A stretch of DNA of 64,000 nucleotides. It comes from Ruminococcaceae bacterium FB2012. GTDB lineage: Bacteria; Bacillota; Clostridia; Oscillospirales; Ruminococcaceae. The stretch's first letter is position 1; each line of letters begins with the position of its first letter. The notes under the pieces were generated by a model. That model ran no database searches. It worked only from the letters and a program-made list of their open reading frames with translations, and was not told where the DNA came from. Below, one piece after another: positions 36,524 through 44,757 of this stretch. The translations under genes and the position numbers were made by a program. Location of the stretch: positions 62,001 to 126,000 of the forward strand of contig FMXS01000009.1 of NCBI GenBank assembly GCA_900104495.1, given 5' to 3'.

Positions 36524-36563
36524 GTTCGGACATTATCATATACAAAAATCAAGGAGGATTATT

Positions 36564-37373
36564 ATGAAAGCAAAAGCTGTCCTGATCGCCGCTGCCGCAT
36601 TGATGTGCCTTACAGCCTGCGGAAACAGCGATTCAAGCTCCGGCGCCGAGGGTATCGTAACTATCCAGACATCCACCACCTCTGCGACTACCACAGCGAC
36701 CACCGCCGCAACGACCACAACGGCCGCGACGACCACCGCCTCGGAAACTGCAAAGAAGACCGAGAAGACCACCAAGAAAACGACCGCCGAAAAGAAGACT
36801 ACGCCCACCGAGTCCAAGACCGAGGCAACTGTCTCCGAGACCACCACAACAACGGTGACTCAGGCAACGGAGCCGCCCGTACAGACTACTCCCTCGCAGA
36901 CTACTCCCGCTCCCGATCCCGAGCCCTCCGGCCCCGACCTTTCGACTCTTCGCGGCAGGGCAATGGTGAACTACAAGGGCTTCATTTTCGGTGTCGGCGA
37001 GAATATCAACGACATCAAGGGCAAGCTGGGCAAGGAGTCCGCTCCAATGCAGGAGGCTCCCAACTGCCTCACCGGCGAGAAGAGCCCTATCTATTTCTAT
37101 GAAGGTATGGAGATCGAGACCACCTACGGCGGAAAGATCTTCTCTATCAGAATGGGAACTACCGTAATGTATCCCGGCAGCGACGTCGAGACCGCCGGCG
37201 GAGCCAAGATCGGCGACGGCGAAAGCGCACTTGCCGCGGCCCTCGGGAATCCCACATCCCAGGATGAATACGGTATGAAGGAATTCAAGGAAGGTACTCT
37301 TACTGTTACGGTGTTCGTGTTTGACGGTGTCATCGACACGATCCAGATCACCGATTCGGGCGCCAACAGTTAA
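36564..37373 (+). CDS. Lipoprotein with Thr-rich linker and novel C-terminal domain (paralog 1)
   Basis: 269 residues. A lipobox (CLTACG) follows a signal peptide, so the mature protein is lipid-anchored outside the membrane. Residues about 32-130 are a Thr/Lys/Pro-rich spacer, probably crossing the wall. The C-terminal roughly 130 residues (from NYKGFIFGVGENINDIKGKL) share a pattern with the next gene: GxNIxDIKGxLGxExAP, a single Cys in xCLxG, GxIFSI, and a second VGD/IGDxxxxxxxxLG half. I do not recognise the domain. AAGGAGG before ATG 36564; longer upstream frame is not coding. Confidence 0.8.
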   Translation: MKAKAVLIAAAALMCLTACGNSDSSSGAEGIVTIQTSTTSATTTATTAATTTTAATTTASETAKKTEKTTKKTTAEKKTTPTESKTEATVSETTTTTVTQATEPPVQTTPSQTTPAPDPEPSGPDLSTLRGRAMVNYKGFIFGVGENINDIKGKLGKESAPMQEAPNCLTGEKSPIYFYEGMEIETTYGGKIFSIRMGTTVMYPGSDVETAGGAKIGDGESALAAALGNPTSQDEYGMKEFKEGTLTVTVFVFDGVIDTIQITDSGANS

Positions 37374-37416
37374 GTATATAAGCAAACAACAAGACAAAGC
37401 AAGGAGTGTATGAAAA

Positions 37417-38061
37417 ATGAAAATGAAGATCACAGCAGCAGCGGTCATCGCTGCCGCCGCAATTGCCCTCGCAGGCTGCGGCTCCGACGGTTCCTCCTCC
37501 AAGGCGGATACCTCTTCGGCAGCACCCGCGGCTCAGAGCCAGGCTGATACCGCAGCTTCCAAAGCTGAGGAGAGCACCGCTCCCGCCCCCGCGGAGTCAA
37601 AAGCCGAGGAATCCCAGGCTGCGGCTCCCGCATCAAGCTTCACCGCAGACAACGCTGTCGTTAAGTACAACGGCGCTGAGGTCAAGGTTGGACAGAACAT
37701 CGACGACATCAAGGGAAGTCTCGGTGCAGAGGCGGCTCCCGTGTCTCAGGTCCCCAGCTGCCTTTCGGGCAATATCATCAATGAGTATTATTTCCCCGGC
37801 ATGACCATCCAGGCCAACAACAGCGGAGTCATCTTCTCCATTGAGCTGACAAACGCCCTCTATGCCGGCGGCGACGGCACTACTGCCGACGGCCTCAAAG
37901 TAGGCGACAAGGTAGACGACTTCAAGGCTAAGCTCGGTGAGCCCACAGAGACCAAGGGCACCAGCCCCGTTTATACCGCAGGCACCGTTTCCATGCAGGC
38001 CAGCGGTTCTCCCTCCGCTATCGAGTCTATCTGGATCTCCGACAGCTCTATTGACAACTGA
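37417..38061 (+). CDS. Lipoprotein with Ala/Glu/Ser-rich linker and the same C-terminal domain (paralog 2)
   Basis: 214 residues with lipobox LAGCG after a signal peptide, an Ala/Ser/Glu-rich spacer (about 25-75), and a C-terminal domain paralogous to the preceding lipoprotein (VGQNIDDIKGSLGAEAAP, SCLSG, GVIFSIEL, VGDKVDDFKAKLGEP). Tandem duplicates with a conserved domain and diverged linkers suggest two related ligands or sites. Last gene of the MBOAT cluster, followed by a strong terminator. Function unknown. Confidence 0.8.
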   Translation: MKMKITAAAVIAAAAIALAGCGSDGSSSKADTSSAAPAAQSQADTAASKAEESTAPAPAESKAEESQAAAPASSFTADNAVVKYNGAEVKVGQNIDDIKGSLGAEAAPVSQVPSCLSGNIINEYYFPGMTIQANNSGVIFSIELTNALYAGGDGTTADGLKVGDKVDDFKAKLGEPTETKGTSPVYTAGTVSMQASGSPSAIESIWISDSSIDN

Positions 38062-38080
38062 TCCTATTCAGGCAAAAGAC

Positions 38081-38115
38081 AACGCCGTCCGTGTTTCTTC
38101 GCGGACGGCGTTTTT
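38081..38115. terminator. Terminator between the lipoprotein cluster and pheA
   Basis: 11-bp stem AACGCCGTCCG/CGGACGGCGTT (38081-38091 with 38102-38112) and a T-run; may serve both convergent units. Confidence 0.85.
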
Positions 38116-38116
38116 G

Positions 38117-39232
38117 TCATTCTATTTCTTTGTAGCTCCCCAGGAATTTGAAGTAGGAAAGCTCGTATTCCAGTTCGGCCAGCAGCCTTGCCACCGACGG
38201 CGACTGCAAAGAGCCCTCAAAATCTAAGTAGAACACCACATCGAAATCTGTGTTGGCAATAGGCCGGGATTCTATCATCGTCAGATTCAGCCCAGCCGCC
38301 GAGAATTTCGTCAGCATCCTGTAAAGCGAGGAGGATTCATGGGGCAGCGCCAGCGATACCGAGACCGTGTCCGCCCCTTCGGGACAAAGAGTCTCCTTGG
38401 AGATCAGTATGAACCGGGTGTAGTTCTGATCTGCGTTCGCAATTCCCCGCGCGATGATTTCAAGTCCCTGTTCGGCGGCGCATTCCTCCGAGCAGATAGC
38501 CGCATAGGGCTTGCTGCTTTCGGCAACGTGCCTCGCCGCAAGGGAAGTGTTCTCGCATCTGTGGGGATGCAGCTTGTTGGCGGTGATGTATTCGGAGCAT
38601 TGCATCAGCGCCTGATCGTGTGACCACACATCACGGATGTCTTCGGGCTTTACGCCCTTCCGGGCCGCAAGGCAGTGAGTGATCTTCAGCTTGCAGGTCC
38701 CGCAGATCTTCAGATCGAATTCCTTCAGCAGCTCGTAGGTCAGACCTACGGAACCCGCCGTGGAATTGACTATCGGAAGTACGCCGAATTTTGTCTCGCC
38801 GTTCTCCACCGCTCTGAAAACCTCCGGAAAGGAATCATAGAACCTCGGAGTGAATCTCTCCGAAAACTTCCTGCACGCAAAATGCGAGTAAGCCCCGCTT
38901 ATACCCGGAACGGCGCAGACGGCAGGAGCGGAAAGATCAAGCAGAGAGCTTTCCGGAGGCTTGCGGTCCTTGAAGATCCGCTCAAACTGCAAGGTCTTGG
39001 AAATATCCATAAGCGTGGTGAACAGCACCGCCGAGCCGCCTTTCAGCTCTTCGGGCATATCGTCCCGTACCCTGTCCAGGATCTCCTTCTCGCGTCCTCC
39101 CTGAAAGACGGGGAGCCCGTTTTTCAGCTTGTACTCCGCGACTTCGCAGCAGAGCCCCATTCGTTTGATGAACAGTTCCTCTATCTGTTTGTCGATCTCG
39201 TTTATACCTTGTCTTATCTCGTTAAGTTCCAT
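38117..39232 (-). CDS. pheA: Bifunctional chorismate mutase / prephenate dehydratase (P-protein)
   Basis: 371 residues in the phenylalanine pathway. Residues 1-90 are an AroQ-type chorismate mutase (INEIDKQIEELFIKRMGLCC). Next is the prephenate dehydratase domain (about 105-280; GAYSHFACRKF, NSTAGSVGLTYELL, TRFILISKE). A C-terminal ACT domain (about 288-371; ALPHESSSLYRMLTKFSAAGLNLTMIESRP) contains the phenylalanine-sensing ESRP motif. ATG 39232 is one base after the stop of the HAD gene, so the two are coupled. Confidence 0.95.
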   Translation of the reverse strand: MELNEIRQGINEIDKQIEELFIKRMGLCCEVAEYKLKNGLPVFQGGREKEILDRVRDDMPEELKGGSAVLFTTLMDISKTLQFERIFKDRKPPESSLLDLSAPAVCAVPGISGAYSHFACRKFSERFTPRFYDSFPEVFRAVENGETKFGVLPIVNSTAGSVGLTYELLKEFDLKICGTCKLKITHCLAARKGVKPEDIRDVWSHDQALMQCSEYITANKLHPHRCENTSLAARHVAESSKPYAAICSEECAAEQGLEIIARGIANADQNYTRFILISKETLCPEGADTVSVSLALPHESSSLYRMLTKFSAAGLNLTMIESRPIANTDFDVVFYLDFEGSLQSPSVARLLAELEYELSYFKFLGSYKEIE

Positions 39233-39233
39233 A

Positions 39234-39887
39234 TCATCTATCCTTTTTCAGCAGGTCAATGACCTTGTCAAGACTTTCGCAGCACCCGTAAAGCAGCGGC
39301 TTTATGTCGTCGGAGGGCTGAGTCTGGTCGGGTATCATCACAACGTTCAGACCCGCCACCGCCGCCGAGATGACCCCGTTGGGGGAGTCTTCAAGAGCCA
39401 TGCATTCGCAGGGCGGCAGACCGATCTTCTCGCAGGCGTTCAGATATATGTAAGGCGCAGGCTTGCCGACCTTCACCATATTCCCGCAGATCAGTTCGTC
39501 GAACTTTTCAAGCACTCCGGTCTCGGTCAGATATTTCCTCGTCCTTTCAAGGTCCGTTGCCGTGCAGACTGCCGCCTTTATCCCCTCGGAGCGGAGCCAG
39601 TCCAGCAGCTCGTCAAGACCCTTCTTCTTCGGGATGCCGTGTTCCGCAAGATAGGCGTTCATCAGTTCGATACGGTGCGTCCGCACCGCCGAGTAGTCGA
39701 AATCCTCACCCAGCTCGCGTTTCAGATACCCTTCGGCATAAGCGCGGCACATGGAGCGTATCGCCAGCGGATGATAGGGCTTCATCTCAAAGCCGAAGTC
39801 CCGGGACGCCTGCCGCCAGAATCGGTTCAGCAGTACCTCGGTGTCCAGCATCAGCCCGTCCATATCAAATATCACTGCTTTTATCAT
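39234..39887 (-). CDS. HAD-superfamily phosphatase (beta-phosphoglucomutase-like)
   Basis: 217 residues. Motif I FDMDGLMLDTE has the two catalytic aspartates; a helical cap follows, then TDLERTRK, KVGKPAPYIY (Lys motif) and ALEDSPNGVISA (motif IV). This is the usual form of small-molecule phosphatases or sugar-phosphate mutases in the HAD class. Substrate unknown. Cotranscribed with pheA; ribosome site GGGGGG upstream of ATG 39887. Confidence 0.88.
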   Translation of the reverse strand: MIKAVIFDMDGLMLDTEVLLNRFWRQASRDFGFEMKPYHPLAIRSMCRAYAEGYLKRELGEDFDYSAVRTHRIELMNAYLAEHGIPKKKGLDELLDWLRSEGIKAAVCTATDLERTRKYLTETGVLEKFDELICGNMVKVGKPAPYIYLNACEKIGLPPCECMALEDSPNGVISAAVAGLNVVMIPDQTQPSDDIKPLLYGCCESLDKVIDLLKKDR

Positions 39888-39919
39888 ATCTCAGTCCCCC
39901 CGTCAGGGCCTTGCAAAAT

Positions 39920-39948
39920 AATACGGCAGGTGTGTTTCCTGCCGTATT
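39920..39948 (-). terminator. Terminator of the 39955 gene
   Basis: Stem AATACGGCAGG/CCTGCCGTATT (39920-39930 with 39938-39948); the T-tail is short on the minus strand. Confidence 0.65.
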
Positions 39949-39954
39949 TGCATT

Positions 39955-41205
39955 TTATTCGTCGTCGTCAACATCCGTGCTCACGCCGTCAACTCTGCGC
40001 CTGCCTACCGGCCACTGTCTGTAATCGGAGAAGTCCGCATTGTAGTTGGCGTCGAAGTCCTTGGCCTCCGCGAACAGCGGGTCGAACAGCTTGCCTTCTA
40101 CCGTGAACCAGCAGTGCGAGGTGTCGTGGCAGATGTAGATGTTCTTGTAGCCGATCTCTCTTATCAGGAAGGCCGCCGCCGAGGAGTCGGAAACGCAGCA
40201 TCCGCTTCCGCGCTCGAAGATGTCGTTTGCAAATGTGATCTCCCAGTCGGGGGAAGTGTCATAGATCTCGGAAAGCAGTCTCCAGCGGTGATAGCCGTGC
40301 TCGTACATCTCCCAGTTGAACAGCTTCAGACGCTTCTCCTCCATAGTGTCAGTGGGCTCGGTCTGTTCAAGCATGATCTTGTGAGCGGTCATCATGGTGG
40401 TAATCTTGTATACGTTGTAGTCGGAGATCTCCGCCTTGCCTTCGGCATCAACGTTGATGCCGTCCACCTGTCCGTCGGTCATCATGAAGCCGTCGATACG
40501 GTCGAAGCAGTAGTAGTCGTCTCCCACCTTCTGCCAGCCGGTCTGCATTACGCCGTCATCGTCGAAGTAGTATTTCTCGCCCTCGATCTCGGTGATGCCC
40601 TTGCTGAGGTCGCCGTTGTAGTAGTATTTCAGGCCGTCCTTCTCTTCCCAGCCCACACGGACTATCTTGAAGGTCTGGACCTTGGTGTTCTTGAATTCTC
40701 CCTGACCCATTACCGTGACGGTAGCCTCGCCGGGTTCGGTGTTGTTCTCGATAGTCATGGTGTAGTCCTTGTTGACTGTCAGCGCCTTGTCGTGGAGCAT
40801 AACTATGATCTCCGGAACTATGGGCTGACCCGTATAATTGTAGGACTCTTCAAGCCCGTTGAGCACCGCTCCGCCGATGTCGTCGTAGGGACGCTCCAGC
40901 TTGGGAGTGATCTCATCTTTGTATTCGTCTCCGCAGACGGAGCACTTGTGCAGAGTGTAGCCTTCCTCGTCATAGGTGGGCTCAACCACCGTGTCCACAT
41001 ACTTGTGGGCCTTCGGAAGCACGTCCTCATAGGTCTGTCCGCATTCGGTGCAGATGTAATCCGCAAGCCCTTCGTGAGTGCAGTCGGGCTCCTTGATAGT
41101 TTTGTAGGTGTAGGTGTGTATATGCTTCTTGCCGTAGATCGAAATGCCGACGCAGGCTCCGACAGCGGCAATAATGACCAGCAGCGCCAATAATACCTTC
41201 TTCAT
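39955..41205 (-). CDS. Secreted transglutaminase-like protein with Cys-pair repeats (third paralog)
   Basis: 416 residues. After an N-terminal membrane anchor, two repeats with CxxC pairs follow (CTECGQTYED, CSVCGDEYKD), each preceded by a His/Cys/Glu-rich turn, a possible small metal-binding or disulfide fold. Then one Ig-like repeat, a cell-wall-binding-like repeat (GWQKVGDDYYCFDRIDG), and the same C-terminal transglutaminase-like domain as 7448 and 27000: Cys in GSGCCVSDS, His in TSHCW, Asp in LFDPLFA. Shorter than the two 574-residue paralogs, with a different N-terminal half. Own promoter and terminator. Confidence 0.8.
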   Translation of the reverse strand: MKKVLLALLVIIAAVGACVGISIYGKKHIHTYTYKTIKEPDCTHEGLADYICTECGQTYEDVLPKAHKYVDTVVEPTYDEEGYTLHKCSVCGDEYKDEITPKLERPYDDIGGAVLNGLEESYNYTGQPIVPEIIVMLHDKALTVNKDYTMTIENNTEPGEATVTVMGQGEFKNTKVQTFKIVRVGWEEKDGLKYYYNGDLSKGITEIEGEKYYFDDDGVMQTGWQKVGDDYYCFDRIDGFMMTDGQVDGINVDAEGKAEISDYNVYKITTMMTAHKIMLEQTEPTDTMEEKRLKLFNWEMYEHGYHRWRLLSEIYDTSPDWEITFANDIFERGSGCCVSDSSAAAFLIREIGYKNIYICHDTSHCWFTVEGKLFDPLFAEAKDFDANYNADFSDYRQWPVGRRRVDGVSTDVDDDE

Positions 41206-41268
41206 TTAACGACCCTCTTTTTCATTTTCAGTGTTTCCTGTTGTCTTTCTGTTTTCAGCGTATCTTTT

Positions 41269-41297
41269 ATTATAGTATATTTTCGGCATTTTGTCAA
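41269..41297 (-). promoter_or_regulatory. Sigma-A promoter of the 39955 gene
   Basis: Minus strand TTGACA (41297-41292), 17-bp spacer, TATAAT (41274-41269); perfect match. It lies in the small palindrome TTGTCAAGACAA (41291-41302). Confidence 0.85.
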
Positions 41298-41352
41298 GAC
41301 AATAAACTTGAATACGGTAAAATTTGAATAATAATATTTTATCGGTTTGATA

Positions 41353-41381
41353 TTGAAAAATCCGACAGGATGTGCTATAAT
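41353..41381 (+). promoter_or_regulatory. Sigma-A promoter of the nadB operon
   Basis: TTGAAA (41353-41358), 17-bp spacer, TATAAT (41376-41381). I see no clear NiaR or NrtR operator in the spacer or leader. Confidence 0.75.
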
Positions 41382-41423
41382 ATATTATGTATAATTATTA
41401 CACAGCAAAAGAGGTAGTCTTTT

Positions 41424-42917
41424 ATGAACAATTACGACGTTATCATTGTCGGCTGCGGAGCCGCCGGACTTTACGGCGCATTGAATCTCGACCCCTCACT
41501 GAAGGTGCTGGTGCTTTCAAAAAGAGAGCTCACCCTTTGCAATTCATCTCTCGCTCAGGGAGGTATCGCGGGCGTCTACAACAGTCCCGAGGATTCACCC
41601 GAGTTCCATAAGCACGATACCTTCATTGCCGGCGGCTACGAGAACGATCCCGTTTCCACCGATGTCCTGGTCAATGAAGCGAAAATAGATATAGCAAGAC
41701 TGATCGAGCTGGGCTGCGATTTCGATAAGCTCCCTAACGGAGATTACCACCGTACCCTTGAAGGCGGCCACGGTATGCACCGCATTTTCCACCATAAGGA
41801 CGCCACCGGCTTCGAGATAGAGACCACCCTGCTGAGGAACGTCCAGCAGAAGGAAAACGTGACTATCTGGGAAAATTCCGTAATGACCCGTATCCGCCGC
41901 ACAAAGACGGGCTTCTCTCTGCTTGTCCTCAAAGACGAGGAGTATATCCCCTGCGCCTGCCACTTCTGCATCTTCGCCACCGGCGGCATCGGCAGAGTAT
42001 ATGAATATACCACCAACTCCTCTATCGCCACCGGCGACGGCATCGCCGCAGCTTACCGTCTCGGCGCCGAGATCAAAAACCTCAGCTATATACAGTTCCA
42101 CCCCACAGCTTTCAATAACCGCCACACCCGGGAGTGCTTCCTTATCTCCGAGGCTGTCCGCGGCGAGGGCGCTTATCTCAAAAACTGCCATATGGAACGC
42201 TTCATGCAGAACTATGACAAGCGGCTGGAGCTTGCCCCGAGAGACGTGGTCTCCCATTCGATCATCTTTGAGTCGAAAAAGACAGGCAGCGACGAGTTCT
42301 ACCTCGATATTTCCCACAAGGACCCCGAGTTCGTAAAGAACCGCTTCCCGATGATCTATAAGAACCTGCTGGAAGCCGGCTACGATATGACCAAGGAGCC
42401 GGTGCCGATCTTCCCCTGCCAGCATTATCTTATGGGCGGCATCAAGGTCGATATTTATTCCCGTACTACAATAGACGGGCTCTACGCCTGCGGAGAATGC
42501 TCCTGCACCGGCGTTCACGGAAACAACCGCCTTGCCAGCAACTCGCTCCTTGAAGCCCTTGTATTTTCACGAAGAGCAGCGGGAGACATCAATACCCGCG
42601 CTGCCGGACGCCGCCCGGAGTTCATCAACTATCATTTCACGATGCCTACTTCCACCGAGCATATCCCCAAGGGCCTGCGCACCGAGATCAGACATATCAT
42701 GCAGTCGGCTTATTTCGTTATGCCGAATATCAAGGCTCTCGCCGACGGATATGAGCGCATAATCGAGATCAAACAGCTCCTTGACCGGGGCAATTTTAAG
42801 CTCGACCGGGATTACGTCGAGGCCCGCAGCCTTGCCACCGTGGCCTTCATCGTCCTCGGAGAGGCTTATCAGATCGCATTCGGCAGTGTGGATATCGACT
42901 ACGAATCGGGCTTCTGA
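41424..42917 (+). CDS. nadB: L-aspartate oxidase
   Basis: FAD enzyme oxidising aspartate to iminoaspartate in de novo NAD synthesis. 497 residues. FAD motif VGCGAAGLYGALNL, active region LAQGGIAGVY, GGHGMHRIFHHKDATGFEIE, and the conserved HPTAFN and GECSCTGVHGNNRLASNSLLEAL are present. AAAGAGG ribosome site. First gene of a five-gene unit with nadC; the partner quinolinate synthase nadA is not here. Confidence 0.95.
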   Translation: MNNYDVIIVGCGAAGLYGALNLDPSLKVLVLSKRELTLCNSSLAQGGIAGVYNSPEDSPEFHKHDTFIAGGYENDPVSTDVLVNEAKIDIARLIELGCDFDKLPNGDYHRTLEGGHGMHRIFHHKDATGFEIETTLLRNVQQKENVTIWENSVMTRIRRTKTGFSLLVLKDEEYIPCACHFCIFATGGIGRVYEYTTNSSIATGDGIAAAYRLGAEIKNLSYIQFHPTAFNNRHTRECFLISEAVRGEGAYLKNCHMERFMQNYDKRLELAPRDVVSHSIIFESKKTGSDEFYLDISHKDPEFVKNRFPMIYKNLLEAGYDMTKEPVPIFPCQHYLMGGIKVDIYSRTTIDGLYACGECSCTGVHGNNRLASNSLLEALVFSRRAAGDINTRAAGRRPEFINYHFTMPTSTEHIPKGLRTEIRHIMQSAYFVMPNIKALADGYERIIEIKQLLDRGNFKLDRDYVEARSLATVAFIVLGEAYQIAFGSVDIDYESGF

Positions 42918-42918
42918 T

Positions 42919-43338
42919 ATGGATAACCAGTCTGTCAAAAGAGCCACCGTGACTCTGTTCGCCATCAGCTATTATATGCTTTACGCGATCCTGCTGGTGA
43001 TACTTGAACCCGGCATCGTGCTGAAGCTGCTGCTGATCCTTGTGTTCGCGTTCATCGCTCACGGGCTCCAGCTGTTCCTTACTCTCGGCTCAAAGGATAA
43101 GCCCGCGCCCTTCAGCCTTGTTGACATAGGCGCCTTCGGTATGCTCATGCCTGCCGTGATCTATCTGATACTGGGGCTCGTCAATTTTGCAGACCTGCGC
43201 GGGACCTTGCTTCTGACCGCCTTCGCCGCCTTCTTCTCACTGATAGCCGACAGTTTCCTTGAAGCCGCCTCCGGCAGAAGAAGGATCAGCGAACACGACG
43301 GCGACGACAAAAACGATAAAGACGATAAAGGAGAATAG
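42919..43338 (+). CDS. Small four-helix membrane protein between nadB and nadC, unknown
   Basis: 139 residues with four hydrophobic segments and a very acidic/lysine-rich C-terminal tail (HDGDDKNDKDDKGE). ATG 42919 follows the nadB stop by one base, so it is probably translationally coupled, and nadC begins three bases after its stop. I do not recognise a family. Its place inside the NAD operon suggests a link to niacin-related transport or membrane function, but this is only context. Confidence 0.72.
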   Translation: MDNQSVKRATVTLFAISYYMLYAILLVILEPGIVLKLLLILVFAFIAHGLQLFLTLGSKDKPAPFSLVDIGAFGMLMPAVIYLILGLVNFADLRGTLLLTAFAAFFSLIADSFLEAASGRRRISEHDGDDKNDKDDKGE

Positions 43339-43341
43339 CCT

Positions 43342-44181
43342 ATGAAACTTATGCAGTTTCAGATCGACGATATTATAAAGACCGCGCTGAACGAGGATAT
43401 AAATTACATCGATGTGACCACCGACTACCTCGTTGACGACAGCGCCGTTGCCACGGCAAAGTATGTCGCCAAGGACAGCGGCGTGCTCTGCGGTATCGAC
43501 ATTGCTCTGCGTGTCTTCACTTTGCTGGACGACACCGCCTCTTTTGAAGTCTTTATCCGGGACGGCGAGCAGGTCAGCAAAGGGGATATCATCGCCAAGA
43601 TCACCTGCCATACACGGGCTCTGCTCAAAGGCGAACGCACCGCTCTCAATCTGATACAGCATCTTTCCGGCATCGCCACCGAAACGAACCGCTGTGTTAA
43701 ACTCGTCGAGGGAACAAAGGCATCCGTTGCCGATACCCGCAAGACCCTTCCGGGGCTCCGGGCTTTACAGAAATATGCCGTGACGGTCGGAGGCGGAAAG
43801 AATCACCGCTACAATCTCTCCGACTGCGCTATGCTTAAAGATACCCACCTTGACGCCTACGGCTCCATGACCGGCGCCGTTAAAGCCCTCCGTGAGAAAA
43901 TGGGCCACACAGTCAAGATCGAGGTGGAGGTCGCAAACCTTGAAGAGCTTAAAGAAGCCCTCAATCTCGGCGTTGAGATAATCATGCTGGACAATATGTC
44001 CTGCGAGGAAATGGCCGAAGCCGTAAAGCTCACCGCCGGCCGTGCAAAGCTGGAAGCCTCCGGCAACGTCACCCACGACACCATAAGAGCTATCGCAGAG
44101 ACCGGCGTGGACATCATCTCAATGGGGGCCCTCACGCATTCTGTCAAGGCCTTTGACATAAGTATGAAGATTGATAAATGA
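43342..44181 (+). CDS. nadC: Nicotinate-nucleotide pyrophosphorylase (quinolinate phosphoribosyltransferase)
   Basis: Makes nicotinate mononucleotide from quinolinate and PRPP. 279 residues. Motifs: GERTALNLIQHLSGIAT, DTRKTLPGLRALQKYAV, GGGKNHRYNLSD, and EVEVANLEELKEAL are diagnostic. Stop overlaps the next gene as ATGA. Confidence 0.96.
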   Translation: MKLMQFQIDDIIKTALNEDINYIDVTTDYLVDDSAVATAKYVAKDSGVLCGIDIALRVFTLLDDTASFEVFIRDGEQVSKGDIIAKITCHTRALLKGERTALNLIQHLSGIATETNRCVKLVEGTKASVADTRKTLPGLRALQKYAVTVGGGKNHRYNLSDCAMLKDTHLDAYGSMTGAVKALREKMGHTVKIEVEVANLEELKEALNLGVEIIMLDNMSCEEMAEAVKLTAGRAKLEASGNVTHDTIRAIAETGVDIISMGALTHSVKAFDISMKIDK

Positions 44182-44744
44182 GAAGATACAGATTTAACGG
44201 CCCCCGTAAACCCCCTACGCGAAAAGGAAAGATCAATATCTGTATCGTTTTTATCCTGATCGGAATGATCTTTCTTACCGTAGGCGGCTTCTTCCTCGGA
44301 TTGCTTTTCAGAGAAAAGGCGGTGTGTTCGTTTGAGACAAAGGGCGAGGTAGTTGAACTCGTCGAGAGGAACAAGACCAATAATAAAGGCCGAGAAAGAA
44401 AAAGCTATGCCGCGGTCTATTCCTATGAATTTGAGGGGAAGACCTATAAATACCAGAGCTCGGTCTATTCGCTGCCTGCTCAGTTTTCGGTCGGAGAAAA
44501 GGTCACCGTAATGGTGAACCCCGATGATCCGAATGAGATCTATGTTCCCGAAAGCAACGTTGAATGGATCCTCGGCTGGATCATCGCAGGCGTCGGGATC
44601 CTTATTACGTCAGTTTTCATTTTCCTGCTGATAAAGACACTGCGAGAGGGACGCGCTCCGCTGACAGTTGAGGATGAGCTTTCGCAGTATCAGCAAGAAG
44701 AGCAATACTATTCCGATCCCGATGATCAATTCAAATGGCAATGA
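44178..44744 (+). CDS. DUF3592-like membrane protein
   Basis: 188 residues: one N-terminal and one C-terminal membrane helix with an extracytoplasmic domain between (about 45-130). The pattern GEVVELVE...YAAVYSYEFEGKTYKYQSS and VGEKVTVMVNPDDPNEIYV matches the DUF3592 beta-barrel-like domain. The charged C-tail is cytoplasmic. Starts at ATG 44178 inside the nadC stop; role in the operon unknown. Confidence 0.78.
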   Translation: MRRYRFNGPRKPPTRKGKINICIVFILIGMIFLTVGGFFLGLLFREKAVCSFETKGEVVELVERNKTNNKGRERKSYAAVYSYEFEGKTYKYQSSVYSLPAQFSVGEKVTVMVNPDDPNEIYVPESNVEWILGWIIAGVGILITSVFIFLLIKTLREGRAPLTVEDELSQYQQEEQYYSDPDDQFKWQ

Positions 44745-44757
44745 AAGGAGCAACACT

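Noticed and set aside
36735..36875. Repetitive Thr/Lys codons as a CRISPR or tandem-repeat array
   Set aside because: The repeats are irregular ACC/ACG/AAG codons of a lipoprotein spacer, without equal-length units or spacers.
41291..41302. Palindrome TTGTCAAGACAA as an operator
   Set aside because: It is largely explained by the -35 TTGACA of the minus-strand promoter; too short to claim more.
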